Positions 40,455 to 45,105 of a stretch of DNA of 45,105 bases are shown piece after piece. The position numbers and the translations under genes were made by a program. Under the pieces are notes generated by a model that worked only from the letters and a program-made list of their open reading frames with translations, did not search any database and was not told where the DNA came from. Every line of letters starts with the position of its first letter. Position 1 is the stretch's first letter. This DNA comes from Eubacteriales bacterium (GTDB lineage Bacteria > Bacillota > Clostridia > Lachnospirales > Lachnospiraceae), in assembly GCA_030539395.1 (NCBI GenBank), contig JAUNSC010000029.1:1-45105 (forward strand), written 5' to 3'.

Positions 40455-41741
40455 ATGAATTTTAGTGATAAAAATTTACAACAAGAAATAGAACAGTTGA
40501 TAAAAATTGGGATAAATAATGGTCGATTGAGCCGAAGTACAGTAGTTCATTTATTAAGTGGAAATGATCAGGCTATTGAGGATTATGCATCCGTAATTTC
40601 ATATATGAAATCAGCAGGTGTTTTTTTTGTTGATGAAGATATTGAGTTAGATCATGAAATAGATAAGGAAGATTCTGCTTCATTTTATCAGCCATTTGAT
40701 TCCACAAAGATAAACATAGCACAAAAACCTTTGAGTTTAGAAGGAATACTAAAAAGATTAAAATACAAGGAAATTGATATGAATACGAATTTCCAAAGAA
40801 AAAGTGGATTATGGGATAAGGTGACTAAAAGTCAGTTGATTGAGTCTATGATGCTAAGAATACCATTACCTGTATTTTATTTTGATGGAACATCCGATAA
40901 TAAATGGTTAGTCATTGATGGACTACAAAGATTATCAACATTTAAGGAATTTTTTTTGGACAAATCTTTAAAATTAACAGGATTGGAATATTTTTCCGAT
41001 TATAATGGATGCACATGTGAGGATTTGCCGAGAACATACATTCGAAGAATTGAGGAGACACAGTTGTCATTGTATATAATTCAACCAGGGACACCTGAGA
41101 ATGTAAAATTTAATATTTTTAAGCGAATTAATACACCTGGATTAAAGCTGGAAAATCAAGAAATACGTCATGCTCTCTTTCAAGGTGAGGCTACTGATCT
41201 TTTAAAAAGAATTGCCGAATCTGAAACTTTTGAAAAAGTTACAAATTATTCAGTATCAAATGAGCGGATGTTGGCAAGTGAAATTGTTTTGCGTTATTTA
41301 GCATTTTTGATTTTAGGTTTAAAAAAATTTGAAGACTTGGATGGCAAACAGGATGAATTTCTTAATGAGACAATGAAGCAAATTAATAAAATGAGTAAAG
41401 ATCAAATAAGAAATATTGAAAACAAATATTATTCTTCATTGAATCGCTCATGGGAAATATTTGGAATTTATGCCTTTAGAAAGATGACTGCTCTTACAAA
41501 TGGTCGAAAGAATTCATTTAATGTTGCGCTATATGAAGCTTGGATGTACAATTTAGGAAAGTTGACAAATGAAGAGTTTGAAAAAATAAAAGCTAGAAAA
41601 GATAAGCTGATTACAAGTTTTATTCAGTTATTGTTAAATGATAAAACATTTGGGTACGATATAAGTAGTGCAAAACGCATTGCTGTATTAAGAAGAATTG
41701 AGACAATAAGGAATATTATTGAGGAGACATTACATGATTAA
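40455..41741 (+). CDS. DUF262 protein with sigma-1.1-like N-terminus
   Basis: A 428-residue protein. Residues about 8-60 (QEIEQLIKIGINNGRLSRS, then VISYMKSAGVFFVDED) resemble sigma-70 region 1.1 or HARE-type winged helices. Residues about 95-330 form a DUF262 domain: NFQRKSGLW (113-115 FQR), the nucleotide-binding DGLQRLST at about 155 (DGQQR in most family members) and FKRINTPGLKLENQEIRHALF. DUF262 is found in GmrSD and other type IV restriction systems as an NTP sensor. No DUF1524 HNH nuclease follows inside the protein, so it must act with another subunit. GAGGTGAG precedes the start. First gene of a four-gene operon; the stop overlaps the ATPase gene. Confidence 0.85.
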   Translation: MNFSDKNLQQEIEQLIKIGINNGRLSRSTVVHLLSGNDQAIEDYASVISYMKSAGVFFVDEDIELDHEIDKEDSASFYQPFDSTKINIAQKPLSLEGILKRLKYKEIDMNTNFQRKSGLWDKVTKSQLIESMMLRIPLPVFYFDGTSDNKWLVIDGLQRLSTFKEFFLDKSLKLTGLEYFSDYNGCTCEDLPRTYIRRIEETQLSLYIIQPGTPENVKFNIFKRINTPGLKLENQEIRHALFQGEATDLLKRIAESETFEKVTNYSVSNERMLASEIVLRYLAFLILGLKKFEDLDGKQDEFLNETMKQINKMSKDQIRNIENKYYSSLNRSWEIFGIYAFRKMTALTNGRKNSFNVALYEAWMYNLGKLTNEEFEKIKARKDKLITSFIQLLLNDKTFGYDISSAKRIAVLRRIETIRNIIEETLHD

Positions 41742-42816
41742 AAAAATAGTATTAAAGAATTTTAAATGTTTTGATGAAATAGAAATTCCTTTTCAAAAAC
41801 TAACGCTATTGGCAGGAAGCAACGGAAGTGGTAAATCTACCATAATACAATCGATACTCGTATCAGCACAGTCGATGATGAGTAGTGATGGCATCCTGGA
41901 TTTAATGGGGGAATATATTAAATTAGGGTATTCTAATGATGTGTTTTACGAATTTAATGAAGATCAGTCGCATGAGATGATTATTAGTATTGAAGAAGAG
42001 GAAGGATTATCCTTTTTATGTGCAAATTATGAAAGTAACAAAATTAAGCTGAAATTGTTAGATGGAAGTCAGTTTGTGCAGGAGAATAGTTGCTTACAAA
42101 AAGAGCATTTTGAATATATAGCAGCTGATAGAATTTCACCGGATAAGATTTTTTCAGTTTTTGGAGAAAATGAGCGTATTGGCATACATGGAGAATACGT
42201 TTTGAATTATTTGAATTCATTTGGAAATAAGGAGATTAACGGTTCGATTTGTGACAATGGGGTAGATGCTATTCTTATTTTGCAGTTAGATTATTGGTTA
42301 TCACATCTTTTTAATGGTTTTTCGGTACGATTCGAGGAATTGATAAAAGCTGACACTATTAATTTAAGATTTCAAGAAGTTAGTAAAATGGATTTGAGTA
42401 ATGAAAGGCGTCCAATTAATGTTGGGTTTGGAATTACGTATATTTTACCTGTCTTGGTTGCGCTTTTAAAGGCTAAGCCGGGAGATGTTGTAATTGTCGA
42501 AAATCCAGAATGTCATTTACATCCTAAAGCGCAGAGAATGATAGGAGAACTTATGGCAAAGGTTGCTAATAGTGGTGTTCAGGTAATTGTTGAAACGCAT
42601 AGTGATCATGTCCTAAATGGTATACGACTTTCTGTTAAAAGGGGATATATATCTAAAGTAGATACACAAATATTGTTTGTTGATAGAGAAGATATTGGAA
42701 CCCATTATCATACAAATGTTTATGCTCCGAATATTCAAGAAAATGGCGATTTGGATGTTTGGCCTGATGGATTCTTTGATGAATGGGATAATACACTTTT
42801 GAGTTTATTGAGGTAA
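41734..42816 (+). CDS. AAA family ATPase with DUF3696 tail
   Basis: A 360-residue ABC/SMC-like ATPase of the kind found in OLD- and Septu-like defence proteins. Walker A AGSNGSGKST is at residues 27-36, Walker B is DVVIVENPECHLHP, and the His switch is in VETHSDHVLNG. The C-terminus GDLDVWPDGFFDEWDNTL is the DUF3696 motif. There is no TOPRIM domain, so it is not an OLD nuclease by itself. It overlaps the DUF262 gene by eight bases, and ATG 41734 is the only start that retains the usual MIKKIVLKNFKCF beginning. Confidence 0.9.
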   Translation: MIKKIVLKNFKCFDEIEIPFQKLTLLAGSNGSGKSTIIQSILVSAQSMMSSDGILDLMGEYIKLGYSNDVFYEFNEDQSHEMIISIEEEEGLSFLCANYESNKIKLKLLDGSQFVQENSCLQKEHFEYIAADRISPDKIFSVFGENERIGIHGEYVLNYLNSFGNKEINGSICDNGVDAILILQLDYWLSHLFNGFSVRFEELIKADTINLRFQEVSKMDLSNERRPINVGFGITYILPVLVALLKAKPGDVVIVENPECHLHPKAQRMIGELMAKVANSGVQVIVETHSDHVLNGIRLSVKRGYISKVDTQILFVDREDIGTHYHTNVYAPNIQENGDLDVWPDGFFDEWDNTLLSLLR

Positions 42817-42818
42817 GT

Positions 42819-43544
42819 ATGAAATTTATATTTAATGATTTGCCATTTAATTACTCTTTTGAGAACGAATATACTATTCGTGTTGCTGTTGAAAAATTTG
42901 CGGATGTGATAGTCGAAATACAAAATGCACGAAAAGAAATTCAATTGCTATATGAGGGAGACATTAATGGACAAGATTTAATGCCTGGTTATACAATTCC
43001 CCAATTATATAATGATAGAGGAATACGTCAGGATAAAAAAAGAGTAATAATAAGGTTTTTGACAAAAATGCAAAACGTTAATGTAGAGCAGGAACAGGAA
43101 TTTATTTTTGATGGTAATAAATCTAAATTGTGTGGATATGCGATAAAGAGAAACTTGCCTGCTATTAGTCTACAAATTAATGATAAATTTAGTCTTCCAA
43201 TTATAATAGGTTCTAATAACTATGATGAAGAAATACAATTGAAAAATATTGCAGAGCCAGTGCATGTTTTTATTCATTCTTCAATATTAAATATCAGAAT
43301 CTATGAATTAAACCCTAAACATAAGATTGGACACAATTGGGGTTCACCGATGGATTTGGATGATGAAACAGCTCAAAAGATTCTTGATACAGCAATTATT
43401 TATGAAAATGATGATAAGTGCTTGATTAATTATTATAAAGGGAAATATTATGTCTTTCGTAGACACATAAACAATTGTTATCATGGTTACATAAATAACG
43501 GTGTTCCTGAAAATATAAAAAGGAAATTTAGTGATGCAAAATGA
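42819..43544 (+). CDS. Novel 241-residue protein with toxin-like C-terminus
   Basis: Not a recognised family. Residues 1-150 are a mixed beta-rich domain (NDLPFNYSFENEYTIRVAVEKF, long insert, then FSLPIIIGSNNYDEEI). Residues about 165-240 look like a separate module: KHKIGHNWGSPMDLDDETAQ, then GKYYVFRRHINNCYHGY. This K-H, H, W-G-SPM-L-D-D-A, Y-x-F-R, Y-H-G-Y pattern resembles nuclease-type tails of polymorphic toxins of Gram-positive bacteria. If so, it is the effector of the operon. It begins two bases after the ATPase stop and overlaps the methyltransferase by four bases (ATGA). The call is structural inference only. Confidence 0.6.
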   Translation: MKFIFNDLPFNYSFENEYTIRVAVEKFADVIVEIQNARKEIQLLYEGDINGQDLMPGYTIPQLYNDRGIRQDKKRVIIRFLTKMQNVNVEQEQEFIFDGNKSKLCGYAIKRNLPAISLQINDKFSLPIIIGSNNYDEEIQLKNIAEPVHVFIHSSILNIRIYELNPKHKIGHNWGSPMDLDDETAQKILDTAIIYENDDKCLINYYKGKYYVFRRHINNCYHGYINNGVPENIKRKFSDAK

Positions 43545-44665
43545 ATTATAGACGATTTGAAACAATTCCTATAGATAGAAAAGAAATAGATCAATCTGAA
43601 TTAAACATTGAAATAAAGAATAAAAGTAACATTTTTACATGGAGAGGCCAATTTTCTCCCCAATTTGTCAACGTAATGTTAAAAGAATATGCTGTTGGTA
43701 TTGGGAGAATGTTAGACCCATTTATGGGATCTGGAACAACGGCTTTGGAAGCAGCAATCTTGGGAATTGATGTATGCGGTATCGAATTAAATCCTGCTGC
43801 TTATTATCTGGCAAGAATGTACGAGTTATGTAATTTGAATATAGAACAAAGAAATGTGATATGTAAAGAAATTGAAGAAGTATTACGAGATGATTATACT
43901 GGTATGTCTGAATTTATTGGAATAAAAAAGGTAATAACATCTGTTTTATTTATGTTAAATGAAGAAAACGAAAAGGGATTAGAAAACCAATGGGGCAAGT
44001 TAAAAGCAATAATTTTGTCACTTCCTATTTCTAATAGTAAAATCAGTATAATTAATGGTGATTCACGGAAAGTGAAGCTTGAAAAAAATATATATGATTT
44101 TTTGTTTACATCACCTCCATACATAAATGTTTATAATTATCATCAGCAGTATCGTAATGGAGTAGAGGCGTTGGGATATAATGTTTTAAATATAGCAGTA
44201 TCTGAAATTGGTTCTAATAGGAAGAATAGATCTAATAGATTTTTGACGGTGATTCAATATTGCATAGATATCACATTGCTTGTAAAAAATATACTACCGG
44301 CATTAACAGATAACGCTCGAATGATTTTTGTCGTTGGAAGAAGTTCGAAAGTGTTGGGAATATCATTTAGTAATAGTAGATTATTTTATGATATCTTAGT
44401 GAGAGTATTTAGATGCAAATTAGTTTTAAGACAAGAGCGTTATTTTAAAAACAAATATGGTAAAATTATTTATGAGGACATTTTACATTTTCAATGTAAT
44501 AAATGTAATTTGAATCATGAAAAAGAATATTATATCGAATATGCAAAGAAAATAGCTAAGCAATATATTAGTGAAAAATTACAGGATATAGGAGAAGAAC
44601 ATGAAAGATATTCGTTACTATTATCTGCATATGTTGAGGTAGATAAAATATTACCATCTAAGTAG
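43541..44665 (+). CDS. Site-specific DNA methyltransferase
   Basis: A 374-residue Rossmann methyltransferase. The SAM motif DPFMGSGTTALEA is at about residues 59-71, with CGIELNPAAYYLARM after it; the catalytic motif TSPPY is at about 190-194. SPPY marks amino-group (N4-cytosine or N6-adenine) methylation. The motif order (SAM-binding first, catalytic second, no target domain between) suggests a permuted arrangement. The N-terminal FTWRGQFSPQFV motif precedes the SAM site in many defence-linked enzymes. A zinc-like cluster CNKCNLNH is near residue 326. It overlaps the preceding gene and ends the operon. In this setting it would mark self DNA. Confidence 0.9.
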   Translation: MNYRRFETIPIDRKEIDQSELNIEIKNKSNIFTWRGQFSPQFVNVMLKEYAVGIGRMLDPFMGSGTTALEAAILGIDVCGIELNPAAYYLARMYELCNLNIEQRNVICKEIEEVLRDDYTGMSEFIGIKKVITSVLFMLNEENEKGLENQWGKLKAIILSLPISNSKISIINGDSRKVKLEKNIYDFLFTSPPYINVYNYHQQYRNGVEALGYNVLNIAVSEIGSNRKNRSNRFLTVIQYCIDITLLVKNILPALTDNARMIFVVGRSSKVLGISFSNSRLFYDILVRVFRCKLVLRQERYFKNKYGKIIYEDILHFQCNKCNLNHEKEYYIEYAKKIAKQYISEKLQDIGEEHERYSLLLSAYVEVDKILPSK

Positions 44666-44823
44666 TTGAATAAGCATATTTACGATAATTACTAATATCT
44701 AGGCATGGTCGAAAAAAGAGAGAAAGATAGTTTGAGAAGAACGCAGTATATAGAACACCAGATGGAGAATTTAACATGCACATATATCCGAAACTTCCTA
44801 TGTGATTTCGCTTATCGACTAAC
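44666..44823. other. Non-coding end of the island
   Basis: About 160 bases between the methyltransferase stop and the inverted repeat. No gene, hairpin terminator or known repeat is visible. The base composition gradually returns to that of the flanking chromosome. Confidence 0.4.
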
Positions 44824-44877
44824 GCCCCTTTCTGTGCTATGATAATGAATATATTATTATAGACGACAGAAAGGGGC
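44824..44877 (+). promoter_or_regulatory. Perfect 12-bp inverted repeat over the ribosome site
   Basis: GCCCCTTTCTGT (44824-44835) and ACAGAAAGGGGC (44866-44877), 30 bases apart, fold into a hairpin whose right arm contains the AAAGGGG ribosome site of the next gene. This would hide the site or end transcription early, and is like the leader controls of tet-type ribosome-protection genes. Confidence 0.6.
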
Positions 44878-44884
44878 ATTTTCG

Positions 44885-45061
44885 ATGGGAGAAACATCAG
44901 AAAATAAACCAAATATATACAAAAAGCATATCTGCGCGGGCATTGTAGCCCATGTGGATGCGGGCAAGACGACACTGGCAGAAGCCATGCTGTACCGCCA
45001 GGGCAGTATCCGGTCTATGGGGCGGGTGGATAGAGGAGATGCCTTCCTGGATGATTATTCC
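44885..45061 (+). pseudogene. TetM-like translation GTPase, 5' part, interrupted
   Basis: About 59 codons of a ribosome-protection-type GTPase: MGETSENKPNIYKKH, then IVAHVDAGKTTLAEAMLY (P-loop) and MGRVDRGDAFLDDYS (switch 1 region, which should be followed by the ERERGITI motif). After DDYS the sequence changes to what looks like insertion-sequence end. It is not the same as the fragment at 40061, since the first residues differ, but the P-loop region is nearly identical in DNA. AAAGGGG at 44871-44877 is the ribosome site. No tetracycline-resistance phenotype can be inferred from this fragment. Confidence 0.75.
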
Positions 45062-45105
45062 GGGGCTCTCTGAGCCACCTGTCCGGACTTTGAGAGCCAC
45101 CATTC
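45062..45105. mobile_element. End of an IS21-like insertion sequence (partial)
   Basis: From 45062 the GTPase coding sequence breaks off. The new sequence contains two direct copies of GAGCCACC at 45072-45079 and 45094-45101, 22 bases apart, resembling the multiple transposase-binding repeats at the ends of IS21-family elements. The body lies beyond the window, so no transposase could be checked. Confidence 0.45.

Noticed and set aside
44885-45061. A tetracycline-resistance gene
   Set aside because: Only about 59 codons are present and they match the wider TetM-like chromosomal GTPase group; the gene is interrupted, so resistance is not supported.

Overview
The window looks like chromosomal DNA of a Gram-positive anaerobic gut Clostridium relative, most likely a Lachnospiraceae member. 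The grounds are moderate GC, strong AGGAGG-type ribosome sites, a CIRCE-controlled small heat-shock gene, a rubredoxin, HelD-type helicases, a DUF4179/ECF sigma pair, a PF06541 membrane protein and a TetM-like translation GTPase of the kind common in that family. The genus cannot be fixed from the sequence alone.

Layout. 1-9.3 kb: the tail of a DegV-like gene, a cardiolipin synthase, a TetR regulator and, divergent from it, a tight run of phospholipase-D-like protein, patatin lipase, Ca2+-type P-ATPase and FtsH ending in a terminator; this reads as a membrane-maintenance operon. 9.4-15.6 kb: TVP38-like membrane protein, KamA-family radical SAM enzyme, a broken CPBP protease, a DHFR-like reductase, an ECF sigma factor with its DUF4179 partner, a tiny Arg/Asp-repeat protein, and a small heat-shock protein under a CIRCE operator. 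15.9-29.1 kb: a broken HelD helicase carrying an unexpected GH31-like C-terminal domain, an S51 peptidase, flavodoxin/TetR divergent pair, solute-binding protein, PfkB kinase, cytidylate-kinase-like protein, aminopeptidase P, an isochorismatase remnant, rubredoxin, an intact HelD and a signal-less NlpC/P60 hydrolase.

29.1-37.9 kb is an 8.8-kb integrated element in the 3' end of a tRNA-Gly(CCC) gene. It has an 18-bp core repeat at both ends, paired arm-type repeats, a tyrosine integrase, a CI/Cro-like switch, ERF recombinase, replication initiator, helicase loader, three tandem paralogous microproteins, scaffold and major capsid protein, and its own sigma factor, but no portal, terminase, tail or lysis genes. 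Every recognised reading frame is intact, so a phage satellite that makes its own capsid is at least as likely as a decayed prophage.

38.0-40.1 kb returns to chromosomal genes, ending in a barnase-type lipoprotein ribonuclease and its barstar inhibitor. 40.1-44.9 kb is an AT-rich island bounded by two start regions of TetM-like GTPase genes, both interrupted at or after the P-loop. It holds a compact four-gene operon: a DUF262 protein with a sigma-1.1-like N-terminus, a DUF3696 AAA ATPase, a novel 241-residue protein with a toxin-like tail, and a DNA methyltransferase. This is the best candidate in the window for an undescribed defence system. The last 44 bases look like the end of an IS21-like insertion sequence.
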